A DNA stretch of 41,188 nucleotides from Pseudovirgaria hyperparasitica (lineage: Eukaryota; Ascomycota; Dothideomycetes; Acrospermales; Acrospermaceae): NCBI RefSeq assembly GCF_010093815.1, contig NW_022985563.1, forward strand, positions 22,263 through 63,450. Direction: 5' to 3'. A program made the translations under genes and the position numbers. Shown here one piece after another: positions 23,601 through 33,049 of this stretch. Numbering within the stretch: position 1 is the first letter of the stretch; every line of letters starts with the position of its first letter. The notes under the pieces are model-generated. The model did not search any database, was not told where the DNA came from, and was given only the letters and a program-made list of their open reading frames with translations.

Positions 23601-24220
23601 GTCGAAGTAGCAGCATTGTTGTTACCTCCAAAAAGCCCTGTCCCGCCAAAAGTTGGTTTATTCGCACCAAACCCGGAAGAAGTATTGTTATTGTTGCCAA
23701 AACCTTAATTGTAGTCAGCGAATGCTCCGAATATAGTCATTCACACCTCGACGAAGCCCAATGAGCCGACGCGTTTCCGCACACATTTGTTGCCTATCCA
23801 CAGCATAGGAACGCAACGAGGGACTCATTGCAGGAAAGAGAAGCTGACAAACAATAATGAAGGGCACATGGTAAGGATGTAGCGAGATTTACGTACCTCC
23901 AGTATTACCACCAAAGCCTCCACCAGTAGATCCGAAGGCGCCAGTGTTGTTGTTGTTATTGTTGTTGTTGTTGTTTGCACCGAAACCAATGTTCGCAGAC
24001 GCTCCGAAGCCTGTAGAAAGAAGATTAAATCAGAACCTGGATGCTGTATTTGCGGGATCGCATTGGTATAGAAGGTATATATGACTGAGAAATATACAAA
24101 TGAAACAGAGTCTAACTTACCAGTACTGTTATTATTGTTGTTCTGTCCAAATCCGCCAAAGCCGGTGTTCTGCTGCTGACTGTTCGCGCCGAAGCCGCCG
24201 AAACCACCGAAGCCAGACAT
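17647..24220 (-). CDS. NUP145: Nucleoporin Nup145 (fused Nup98-Nup96), about 2024 aa, five exons
   Basis: Precursor of a GLFG nucleoporin (Nup98-like) and a Y-complex scaffold nucleoporin (Nup96/Nup145C) of the nuclear pore. Exons on the minus strand: 24220-24121, 24010-23897, 23703-20018, 19871-19644, 19593-17647. All joins keep frame. Residues 1 to about 460 and beyond are FG/GLFG repeats rich in Asn, Gln and Gly, with at least 15 GLFG. About 202-233 is a GLEBS motif ([20 protein letters not shown]), the Gle2/Rae1 binding site. About 894-1033 is the autoproteolytic domain ending HFTKYG, cut expected after F1033. The Nup96 part follows ([27 protein letters not shown]). The intron 19872-20017 has a weak GTTTGA donor, forced by the reading frame. 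The 50-bp intron 19594-19643 has GTAAAG and a GACTAAT branch site. Confidence 0.9.
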
Positions 24221-24982
24221 GGTCGCGAAATAGACTGCGTGACGAGAAGAAAGATCGCTCCGCCTGTATCGGACACAGAATGAAGAGTAGGTAGCGTGAC
24301 AGACAAGATAAGGCTCGTTGCGTTAGCTGCACTGAAGTGGAATATCGGATCGCGCGAACACGCGCCCTGTCGTATTTTTGGGCCGATGAGAGAAGACGTA
24401 CAGGTCGAAAGCAGGACCAGACGTGTGACGAATAGATGTAGCACTCAACTCGTCGTGTAATGACGGATATCGAGGCGTTGTAATTTGAACATGAAGATGA
24501 AGGGTGGCGGTCGCAAAGGAAAGTTGACTTGTCGTGTGGTTCGGGCGTTATGATCCTGACGCTAGGCCATGAAGATCCATCGAAGGCAGCAACAAGGCAG
24601 CAACAAGGCAGCAACAAGGCAGCAACAAGGCAACAACAAGGCAGCAACAAGGCAGCAACAACACTATGGCTCACCCTGGACGAGTAGTATACGTGTAGCT
24701 GTCGAAATGCTCAGACTTAGGATATGGGTATTTGCTAGATCCTCATTGACTACTATGACGGATGCAGATATAATTGAATGGAATCAGCCTCATACTAATG
24801 CTAAATATCTATTTTTGTAGCCTGGATGTTCTTCACAATCGAGCAAGTTTATCAGCATTCCCGATTGACAAAGAAGACCTGAGTCGGTGAATGCATCCGC
24901 CGTGAGCGTGCCTCGCTATATACTGCTGGTACGTATATGATGGGACAGACGACTCTTCGTGACACAGAGATGACGATGCATC
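24221..24982. other. NUP145 promoter region with an 11-bp tandem repeat
   Basis: About 0.76 kb between the NUP145 start and the ERG20 stop. It must contain the NUP145 promoter and the ERG20 3' UTR. The only structure I see is the tandem repeat at about 24583-24660. Long shadow ORFs across it are unconvincing. Confidence 0.5.
24583..24660. repeat. 11-bp minisatellite (AAGGCAGCAAC), about 7 copies
   Basis: Seven adjacent copies of AAGGCAGCAAC. One copy has an A in place of the G (AAGGCAACAAC). The array is outside any supported gene, 360-440 bp upstream of the NUP145 start. Confidence 0.9.
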
Positions 24983-26071
24983 TTACTTGCTGCGCTTGTA
25001 AATTTTTCGCAAAAACTCTTCGAACACCCCCTTCTTCAAGCCTTCTGACTCGTCCAGGCTGTCGATCTTCTTACGCAGCTCAGTAACGCGGTCTTCTTCG
25101 AACTCGTGATATACCTGCTCAAGCTTCAATTCTGCGTATAATGCCTTGACTTTGGCTTCTGCGGCATCGTCTTTGCGACCATAGTGATCCTCAAGAAGTT
25201 TTCTCTGCTCCGGGGACGCAAGCTTCAGGGCTTGATTCACCAGCCAAGAACACTTGTTGTCCTGAATATCCGTGCCGATCTTGCCAAGGACTTCAGGGTC
25301 GGCAAAGGCATCCAGATAATCGTCCTGGGCTTGGAAGTATTCGCCCATCGGGATGAGGATGTCATGTGCTTGTTTCAGGTTCTTTACTGTGGCGAACCCG
25401 CAGAAATATAGAGAGAGCGCCACAGGAAGATAGAAGCTGTAGTAAGCTGTCTTAAAGATGACAATGAAGGAGAACTTCTCCAGGCTGAAGTTGTTAAGAT
25501 TGACGTCGTCTTCCGGGGCAGTAAGGAGATCACACTGCTGTCCGAGCTCTGTCTGGAAGGTGACTTCGTGGAATAGCTCCATGAGGTCAACATACGATTG
25601 CTCTTGTTTGAAGTGTTTTTTGAGGAGAACATAGATGGAAGCCTCGAGCATGAATGCATCATTGATGGCAATCATCCCTACGCCCGGGCATAGATACCAG
25701 CAAGGCTGACCACGGCGAGTCTTAGATGCGTCCATTATATCGTCAGATACGAGGAAGAAAGCCTGAAGAAGCTCTATCATCCATCCCAAAGCTGCAGACC
25801 TAAAGTATTCTTCCTCGTTGAGGGTTTTGCCGAGTAGAAGGGAGGAGGTATCAACAACGGACATGCCACGATTGCATTTGCCGCCTACGGTGTTGTAGTT
25901 GAGTTGCTATGAATATATTAGTCAACGGAGCTCGAATACACCAGATAGGTAACATACCTTCTCGAACCAGTCCACTGCCTGCTTAGGAAGGCCATACTGC
26001 TTGGTAGAGCCGACAATATCCTGGCACAGACGAGGCCAAACGCCCTCAAATTCTGTGAGAGTTGTAGGCAT
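24983..26071 (-). CDS. ERG20: Farnesyl diphosphate synthase, 345 aa, one intron
   Basis: Condenses isopentenyl diphosphate with dimethylallyl and geranyl diphosphate to make farnesyl diphosphate, the branch point to sterols, dolichol, ubiquinone side chains and prenylated proteins. Exon 1 is 26071-25958 (38 codons, [20 protein letters not shown] onward), the intron is 25957-25907 (GTATGT...ATAG, 51 bp) and exon 2 is 25906-24983. The first Asp-rich motif DDIMD is at 93-97 and the second, DDYLD, at 233-237. Two Phe in [11 protein letters not shown] fit the bulky residues that stop chain growth at C15. Other family blocks include [17 protein letters not shown] and [11 protein letters not shown]. 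Length is normal for the family and all catalytic motifs are intact. It is the best-defined enzyme in the window. Confidence 0.95.
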
Positions 26072-26404
26072 GGTCGTAAAGTGTAAGCTATAGAATTCAA
26101 GAGATAGAATGAGACTCAGTCGCTCAATTGACTTAGTGGGGCAAGCGTGTTAGGGTTCCAAGTAATTAGGCAGGGCAAGACGAAATGACCATAAACAGAA
26201 GAGACGGGTTGAAGCAGATACCAGGGCTCGGTCCGCTGCTCAATGCAGGAAGCCCGAAGAGCTCAAGGGTCCAAAAGAAAGTCCGTAAAACTACTAGACA
26301 CCCAACCTATGATGAATTATATACTAAGACCAAAGGAACCCGCGAACCCTATATCATAGGGAGCGCAAAAGGTAGTACTATAAGTAGACACGGTAGCTAT
26401 AACA

Positions 26405-26487
26405 CCATAGTAATAATAATAATAATATTATTATTATTATATAACTAGATAGAGTAGTACTCTATAGATATATACCTTCTCTAGTCT
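26405..26487 (-). mobile_element. LINE tail fragment (about 80 bp)
   Basis: The sequence from the (AAT)n/(ATT)n tail through TATAACTAGATAGAGTAGTAC to CTCTAGTCTAAG is the reverse complement of the LINE C 3' end (about 10078-10160). It represents an extremely 5'-truncated insertion or a leftover of one, oriented on the minus strand. Confidence 0.7.
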
Positions 26488-26490
26488 AAG

Positions 26491-26750
26491 TATAAGAATT
26501 AAGTAAATAGATAGTAGTATAGCTAGATAGAGTAATAGAGTATATTCTATTATAGAATAAATTACTACTAAATCCTTTTAGTAGTAATTAAAGAGTATAT
26601 ATATAGATATAAGAGATACTAATCTATCTAGTATATAACTATTTACTACTAATTATACTACTATCTCTAACTATCTTAGCTAAGATATATATAAATCTAG
26701 TCTAGTAGTCTTTAGCTAATTTCTAATAATTAATATAAAACTTATAGTTC
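26491..26750 (-). repeat. LTR-like relic matching the end of the 1.86-kb repeat
   Basis: About 250 bp similar to 34941-35190 in the same orientation, starting with TATAAGAAT and sharing ATAGATAGTAGTATAG, the block around AAATTACTACTAAA, and TTAGCTAAGATATATAT. Similarity fades after about 26740. It is a solo-LTR-like or truncated copy of the element whose two long copies flank the window. Confidence 0.6.
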
Positions 26751-27025
26751 TAGTATAGATATAATATTTACTCTTAGAGTAGTAGACTAAGTAGTTATTA
26801 CTTTATATATAGATTCTTATATTTTAAATAATATTAAAAATATATTAATATTTATCTTACTTAGATTATACTAGATACCTTACTAATACTTTATATATTC
26901 TTTAAAAATTAGTCTTTTATATATATAAGTTACTAAAGTAATTAAAATTTTTAGAAGTAATATTTTTAAAGAGTAATATATACTTTTTAGGCATGTAGTA
27001 ATTCTAAATATAGTCTATCTCTACA

Positions 27026-28388
27026 TTAATACGGATGGAACCCTCCTTTTTTTCCCTTCGCCTTTCTCCCTTGCCGTCCCTCCTTCGCACTCGAGGTAGT
27101 ACTGTAAGGTGAACTAGGCTGTTTCCAAGCCTTGACTTGACCGTCTTCTCCACACGTGAACACAGTCGATGTCTATCAGTATGAGTCCCTAGCTGCAAAT
27201 GTAAAATATGAGTGCTTACGGGTGCATCAACCAAGACATCTCGCACAATGTCGTCCCCATGAGCGCCAGCAAGCTCCCACGTGACATCCACGCTATCCGC
27301 CAAAGGGAACGGATATAGTGTCAAACTCTGCCGACTATGACTTCCAGCAGCAACGAAGGGGGCATCAGAGTCTCCATAGACTATGTTAACTATGTACTCA
27401 CAGCCAAGTCTCTCGCGTAGGTCACCGTGATGGGTCGGGTCGGGGTCCACTGCGATTTCGTCTGGGCCCTGTAGGCTGTACGTGGACAATACTTCGTCTG
27501 TACTAAGGGCATATATACTGTTTGATTGACGGAGGAAGCCTGCATGATGGACGGCAGATTTATGATTTATAATCTGATGCAGGGCATCCTCTTCATTCGG
27601 CTGCTCAGTCTCGAAGACGTTGACAAGCCCATCAGTTGCGCAGGAAAGAAGTAGAGAAGGGTGTGTTGAACTGAAATGTAGCTGATTCAGTCAGAGATGG
27701 CGTAAGGGCTACAAATGGCATCTGTCTGGGAAGCAGCGACACTCACGTCAGTTATGGTGTCATTGTGAGATTCGAGCAATTCCAGTTTGGGCCTTGCAAC
27801 GTTTCGCATGTCCCTTGAAATTAAAAATTAGCATACCTTATTGGAGAGAAAGAGTTCAACTACAGCATGCCCCTACTTGAGACAATGCACAAGTTGTTCG
27901 TTGTCTTACCATATGAACACAGGAGCCTCTCCTGGAGGATTACAATCAAGCTCCACCCCAGCGGCAATTGTACTTGATAATGGGTTCCATTCTAGAGCCG
28001 ATAGAGGAAGTCCCCTTGCTACTGGCATCATTAGTACCAATAAACACTGAGTCAGAAGGATGCGCATACGAGCTTTGATTTGCGACACATTTTTATGACT
28101 CCTCAGATCCCAGCAATTTATTTCCCCGTCTCTCCCGCAAGTAGATAGGACATTGCCATCAGCAGAAGCCCTCTTTAAGCAAGTTACACTTCGATTAACG
28201 AGCGTAAACAGTCCGTCTGGTAGGAGGAGCTGCAGGGTGGTAGCGTCAATGAGTCGTAAACTATCATCAGACGAGATGATTGCGAGACGCCCATTAGCGT
28301 TGAAAGGTGCCGTCGACACAATCGAGTAGACATATGTATCGGATGGCAATCCGAGGTTCGTTGATGCGATGGGTGTAAGCCTGCTCAT
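27026..28388 (-). CDS. WD40 repeat protein, WDR89-like, 367 aa, five exons
   Basis: A seven-bladed WD40 propeller protein most like the WDR89 family, which has no firmly known function. Exons on the minus strand: 28388-28070, 28018-27910, 27813-27747, 27681-27220, 27172-27026; the lengths sum to 1104 nt and every join keeps phase. Introns are 51, 96, 65 and 47 bp. WD-type blade ends seen: GREINCWDLR-like (DGEINCWDLRS), APVFIWDMRN (formed across intron 2), TDGLVNVFET, and GEDGQVKAWK in the last exon. The C-terminus is a Lys/Gly-rich tail ending in GGFHPY. The last intron (27219-27173, acceptor TGATAG) is chosen because only it restores GEDGQVKAW; reading straight through gives a non-WD frame. 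The first intron has a clear TACTAAT branch site. Confidence 0.75.
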
Positions 28389-29189
28389 AATGAGGAGTTG
28401 TTCTCATTCAACTTGTGTGCAAATTCTTTAGTGGGACTACTCAGATTCATATTGGGCACGTCGCGTGTCCATCTGGCCAAGCGGAAATGATGGATATGGG
28501 AAAAGGTGTCATTATGCGAAGAACAATACGAGAGTATAGAAGCCCAAGATCACATCATTGAAGAAAGTCTAACCAGTCAGAAAATTGCGTAGTGACTGAC
28601 CTACGACGACATCAGAGCACGAGGGCTCGGCCATGTAGAGTAGGTAGAGCAAGACAACCAGAACACGCGACAACACCAGGGCTGACGTGGATTGCAATCA
28701 ACACAGTGCTTTCAGCATCGCAGTAACGTATACACGAGTGTAAAATTATGAAATGGTATGACCTTCTACTATTTGAATGTCACCCTGGATATGAAACACA
28801 TTCTCCCATGGGTAGAGCAAGTAATGTGTGATTAACTGCGGGTTGTCTCTCTTGAGTCCTCGTATGCAGCAGATTGATGCCAACAGAATATTGGCTCCCA
28901 GCTAGACCGCCATCGATTCATTCCGTGTGGCATAGATGGCGGCTTGGAGGTCCCTTGGGGGAGAAACAGAAACAAAGGTCGAGAAGATCTTAAGTAGGCG
29001 AAAGTTTCTGCGCAATGCCCGAGGTTTATCCGATGATGAAGACCGGCTTATCTGAGGGTTACTCAAGCGTCCAGCTGTATTATGTATACTATACGAGTCG
29101 GCTATTATACGATATATCTAAGCCGCCTTACTAAGTAATATTGAATAAGCTTAAAGCACGTGTATATCCGTAGTCTATGAGGTTTAAAT

Positions 29190-29510
29190 CAGTCAAAAAC
29201 ACGTTGTAATTAGTGCTGTTTTGAAGCCTGTAAGGTCAAAAACAGTCAAAATCTGTCTAAACACGTGTAATCAGTGTTGTTTTGAAGCCTGTCAGGTCAA
29301 AATCAGTCAAAATCAGTCAAAACACGTGTAATCAGTGTTATTTTGAAGCCTGTAAGGTCAAAATCAGTCAAAAGCACGTGTAATCAGTCAAAAGCACGTG
29401 TAATCAGTCAAAAGCACGTGTAATCAGTCAAAAGCACGTGTAATCAGTCAAAAGCACGTGTATAAGTGTTGTTTTAAAGCCTACAAGGTCAAAATTAGTT
29501 AAAATCATAT
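29190..29510. repeat. Compound minisatellite carrying CACGTG boxes
   Basis: Four degenerate copies of a roughly 50-60-bp unit containing AGTGTTGTTTTGAAGCCTGT and AAGGTCAAAA, interleaved with AATCAGTCAAAA. Between the third and fourth copies the 20-bp unit TAATCAGTCAAAAGCACGTG is repeated five times in a row (29361-29460), the last four copies identical. Most units contain the palindrome CACGTG. Confidence 0.9.
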
Positions 29511-29514
29511 ATAA

Positions 29515-29532
29515 TAAAGAGAGAGAGGGGGA

Positions 29533-29600
<68 letters not shown>
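29515..29600. repeat. (GA)n microsatellite
   Basis: A nearly pure GA tract of about 80 bp with a GGGGGAGGA interruption near its start, about 270 bp upstream of the SDHC start codon. The Ser/Leu-repeat ORF on the opposite strand is an artefact of it. Confidence 0.95.
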
Positions 29601-29601
<1 letters not shown>

Positions 29602-29866
29602 ATAAGAGGCGGATAGAAGGGTACCGGAGATTACTTCGGCTAAACTAATGACTACATGATTACTCAGTAAATCTCTGTTTCGAACGTTTAGAACACTAAA
29701 ATACGCTGGACGCTTGAGGAACCCTCGCTTATCTTGGCTCTGATGACTGGTAAGCCTCGGCCAGATGAAACTGGAACACCCGACAACGACCTGCTGGACC
29801 GATCTCGACAAGTCGACATCACCATTCATCCTTGTGCGAACCGTCAATCTGTCATATATCGCAAAG

Positions 29867-30479
29867 ATGACAGCCCCTCGTGCGCTCCAGCTCGGACTTC
29901 GCCGCACTGGCTTGGGTGTCAAGTCGACTTTCAATGGATTCAAATCGCGAATTGCTCAGCGGAGGTATGTACACTATACGATCTACCAACTACCAGAATA
30001 ATGCGATAGGTCTTGGTCTAACATTCCCATTCCTCAGGGTCGCCAGTACACAGACTACCTCTGAGTCCGCCGCTGCCGATAATATTCTCGTAAAACAGCG
30101 TCTTGCACGTCCTGTGTCTCCGCACCTAGGCATCTACCAAGCGAACATCGCTATGTACGGCTCGGCCTTCAATCGCATCACAGGGTCTATCTTATCCGGC
30201 GCGTTTTATATCTTCGGCTTTGCATACCTCGCTGCACCCACTATCGGCTGGCATATAGAAACTCCTAGCATGGTAGCTGCGGTTGGCAGCTGGCCGATTT
30301 GGGCTAAAATTGCGACCAAGTTTAGTGTCGCATTCCCTTTCCTGTTTCACTCCCTGAACGGTGTGAGGCATTTGGTCTGGGATACTGGTCGAGGATTTGC
30401 GACCAAGACAACCGCAAGGAGTGGTTGGGTTGTCGTTGCGGCATCAGTCGTGGGTAGCGCTATCTTGACGTCTGTGTAG
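29867..30479 (+). CDS. SDH3: Succinate dehydrogenase cytochrome b subunit, 179 aa, one intron
   Basis: Membrane anchor subunit (SdhC/Sdh3) of respiratory complex II in the mitochondrial inner membrane; with Sdh4 it binds heme b and ubiquinone. Exon 1 is 29867-29964, the intron is 29965-30037 (GTATGT, CTAACA branch site, CTCAG, 73 bp) and exon 2 is 30038-30479. The N-terminus MTAPRALQLGLRRTGLGVKS is a mitochondrial presequence. The family signature RPVSPHLGIYQ is at 57-67. SAFNRITGSILSGAF (75-89) begins the first membrane helix and carries the quinone-site Ser/Arg-type residues. FHSLNGVRHLVWD (136-148) holds the heme-ligand His, by homology H137. A final hydrophobic helix ends the protein. It is convergent with APC8, with 119 bp between stops. 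Confidence 0.93.
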
Positions 30480-30598
30480 ATACAATATAAAGCAGCGTAT
30501 ATAGCAATTGAAGCAGGAATCTCATGGTGACAACCCGTCTGATGAGTTTATTGTATTCCATAGGTATGTGCGGTAGCTTATAAAGGGTCTCGTACATG
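30480..30598. other. Short convergent 3' intergenic region
   Basis: 119 bp between the SDHC and APC8 stop codons. Their 3' UTRs probably overlap. It contains AATATAAA shortly after the SDHC stop as a possible polyadenylation signal. Confidence 0.5.
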
Positions 30599-32556
30599 TC
30601 AAGTGCTTCGCACATAGCGTTTCTCTACAGCATCAACTTGCTTCTTCATACCCTGGCCGCCGTATCCCTTTTCTACTCTTGCTCTGATATCTCGAACCAG
30701 TGCTTTGGCATCCTCGACTTCGACTCCATCCTGGCATAGCTCGTTCGCAAGTTCCATAGATCTCTGAAAACCGCCTTGGGAGTATTCCCACTTCGCCAGC
30801 CACATCCTCGCTTTGCTTGTTGTCGGCGTTACGCCCACACCGATACTTTCTACTGTAGTATCGCTCGTGTCTTGATCTTCCGGGCCCTCTTCTTGTGCCA
30901 ATGTCAGCTCCATGTACGCCGCGCATTCCTCGTTATCCTGTGATCGCTCATACAATAGCGCAATTTGGTACAGAACTTCTGGGTCGAGTATACCAGCCCC
31001 AAGTCCATCCTGGTTTCCAAAACCACTTCCCGCCCCCGTATCATAGTAGCTACCAGCAACAAGGGCTCGCTTGTACGATCGGATACCGTTGGCACACTTG
31101 CCGACTCGGCCAAAGCTTTGACCTACGGCCATCCACATTTTGGGGTCGTAAGGCCGGAGGCTTGCTGCGCGTTGGTAATAGAATAATGCGTAGCTATGCA
31201 TTTCGAGCACTTCGTATGTCTGGCCCAGGCCATACCATGCTCGGTAGTCTTTACGATTCACATCAACAGCTCTCCGGTAGGACTCTATGGCCGCATGGGT
31301 GTTCTTCATTTCTACGTACTCGTGTCCCATCAAAGTCCATGCGGACAGGAAATTTCGGTCGAGCATCAGTGCACGTCGAAAGTACATCACGGCCTTTTCG
31401 TGCTCTGACTTTAGACTGAAGTAATTGCCGACCACGCAGCATGTTTCTGGCCTAAACTTATCTGTGGCAGTAGCCAGTTGTGCCAGAAATGCCAGTTTGG
31501 GCTTGAGGTCAAGCACGTACAGAATGTTTGAGTAATTATCAAGCGAGTCAATCCGGTAGGGATCTGTCTGTAACAGATCGGAGAAAATGGATTCAGCCTC
31601 TTCGAAATCCTTTGAATGGTAATACAATAGAGCACGCTGGGTCTTTAAGAACGAGCTTGTTGGGAAGATAGACTCAATCTCATTTAGATTGGCGTGAACT
31701 CGGTCCGTTGACTGATACAGTTCCTGGCTGGAATATATGTGGAAGATAAAAGCCATAATATTCGGTGGGACTTGCTCGATCACTGCCGAGAGCTAAACGC
31801 TGTTAGCATTCAGACTCTCCCGGGATCGTACATTTAGGGACAAACCTCGTCGCTCGTAGCAAGTAAAGATGACAGTTCCACCCAGGCCCCCCAGTTGTAC
31901 GGATATACACGCACGCTTTCAAGAAGCCATTTCTTTGCCAGTCGTTCATTCTTGTTCTTGGCAAGTACAATTCCGTACAGGTACTCAAGCCAGCCTCCAC
32001 CGTTTGAATCCATGCCCCCAGCTGTATTTCTGTAAGAAAACCAATCCTCGAGGATCTTAGAAACATCGTTGAGCTCCTTGTTCACCGTCACCCCCCCGTC
32101 CGCTGGACCAAGAATCATCTCGCTTTCCTCATCTTTCCTTTTCTCCCCCGACATATATTTGGCATACAATGAGAGGAACAGCGCCTTCTGGCTTATACCA
32201 ACCAATGATACTGCAATCGAGCGTTTCTCCGTAGGCATGGTAGCTTTCCTTTTGCCCTTCCCTATGCTCTGAGGGTGTATCGGGGATGATGTTCTGATCG
32301 GACCTTTGGCTACATTCGCCGGTAAGAAGATTGCTGCACATCGATCGAATTCACGACAATCAAAGTAGGCCTTCGCCAAGAGGTACCTCGGAAGCTCTTT
32401 TTTTTCCAGCGCGACTTCAATTGGGTCATGCAGTATGAAGACATCTTCATCACTTGGAGATGCGTCTGACATTGACGAATCGGGTTCAGTCTCTGAGCCA
32501 TCTACGAGGGTAGTCTCTTGAAACGAGTTGAGTATTTCTGCCGCCCTTGAGCTCAT
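30599..32556 (-). CDS. APC8: Anaphase-promoting complex subunit 8 (Cdc23), 634 aa, one intron
   Basis: TPR scaffold subunit of the anaphase-promoting complex (cyclosome), the ubiquitin ligase that drives sister separation and mitotic exit. Exon 1 is 32556-31846, the intron is 31845-31793 (GTTTGT...TTTAG, 53 bp) and exon 2 is 31792-30599; the join reads SSLLATSDE/LSAVIEQVP in phase 0. The N-terminal half has the Apc8 domain with LPRYLLAKAYFDCREFDRCA, and ESVRVYPYNWGAWVELSSLL. The second half carries TPR units in series, including DPYRIDSLDNYSNILYV, the most typical Cdc23 block, then FRPETCCVVGNYFSLKSEHE, MYFRRALMLDRNFLSAWTLM, and YRRAVDVNRKDYRAWYGLGQ. Length matches the family. Its start faces the kinase gene at 33050 across 493 bp. 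Confidence 0.93.
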
Positions 32557-33049
32557 TTATTAGTAGTGATTGTGATCTCGGTGATAAGAGTGACGGACCA
32601 CTTGGCTGACTGAGATAGACAACGGTCAGAGCACTGAATGACAGCATTCTGAAGCTGCGCACGTAGCTGGGCTGCAGCTGGCTCAGATAATATGGCAGCC
32701 ATGTCGCTTCGCCTTAAGGCTTCGGAGTGTACGGGAGACAGATTATCCCATACGTATGCGGTAGTGGCGGGTCTTTCGGGCGCTAAAGAAAGTCGACGCT
32801 GCTACGACACGAAGTCGTCCCTATAATCTGTACGGTATATCCTGTGGCACATGTGGGCTGTGTGGAGATGTGGAGAGTATTAGAGGTCTCTATACCAATA
32901 GAGAAATTACGAAAGTTTCTCGAGTGTCTATTGTTATTGTTGTTCTACTACTCGAGATTTCTTCGGCTAAATTATAGAACCTTCTACTTTAGAACCGTCT
33001 AAGATCGCTCTATCAACCCAGCTACCTTCGACAAGCAACTTCTGATTCC
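32557..33049. promoter_or_regulatory. Divergent promoter region of APC8 and the SRPK-like kinase
   Basis: 493 bp between two divergent start codons, of ordinary composition up to about 32880 and more TA-rich after. No canonical TATA or CCAAT element stands out. Shared control of the two genes is possible but unsupported. Confidence 0.4.

Larger units (their letters stand above)
26072..27025. other. Intergenic region with small retroelement relics
   Basis: About 0.95 kb between the ERG20 start and the WD40 gene stop. 26072-26400 has near-normal composition and should hold the ERG20 promoter. 26405-26485 is a LINE tail fragment and 26491-26750 an LTR-like relic. 26750-27000 is TA-rich without recognisable content. 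The 87-codon ORF at 26185-26448 runs into the LINE tail and is not supported. Confidence 0.55.
28389..29866. other. Intergenic region with minisatellite and GA microsatellite
   Basis: About 1.5 kb between the divergent starts of the WD40 gene and SDHC. 28389-29150 has ordinary composition and no supported ORF. 29190-29510 is a compound minisatellite and 29515-29600 a GA tract. 29600-29866 is the likely SDHC core promoter and 5' UTR. Confidence 0.55.

Noticed and set aside
22279-23764. Several long ORFs on both strands across the NUP145 FG region
   Set aside because: They are alternate-frame readings of low-complexity Gly/Asn/Gln/Phe repeats in a well-supported gene.
24132-24820. ORFs with Cys/Leu/Val or Gln repeats upstream of NUP145
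   Set aside because: The repeats come from the 11-bp minisatellite. The minus-strand ORF also overlaps the real first exon in another frame.
26185-26448. 87-codon plus-strand ORF ending in an Ile/Leu run
   Set aside because: The hydrophobic end is the translated ATT/AAT tail of a LINE fragment. The first part shows no family features.
27004-27172. Read-through frame of the WD40 gene 3' end
   Set aside because: Without the 47-bp intron the frame loses the GEDGQVKAW blade motif and becomes an unlikely Arg-rich tail.
29428-29943. 171-codon minus-strand ORF with a long Ser/Leu repeat
   Set aside because: The repeat is the GA microsatellite read in reverse, and the ORF also overlaps the SDHC first exon on the opposite strand. 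No domain is visible.
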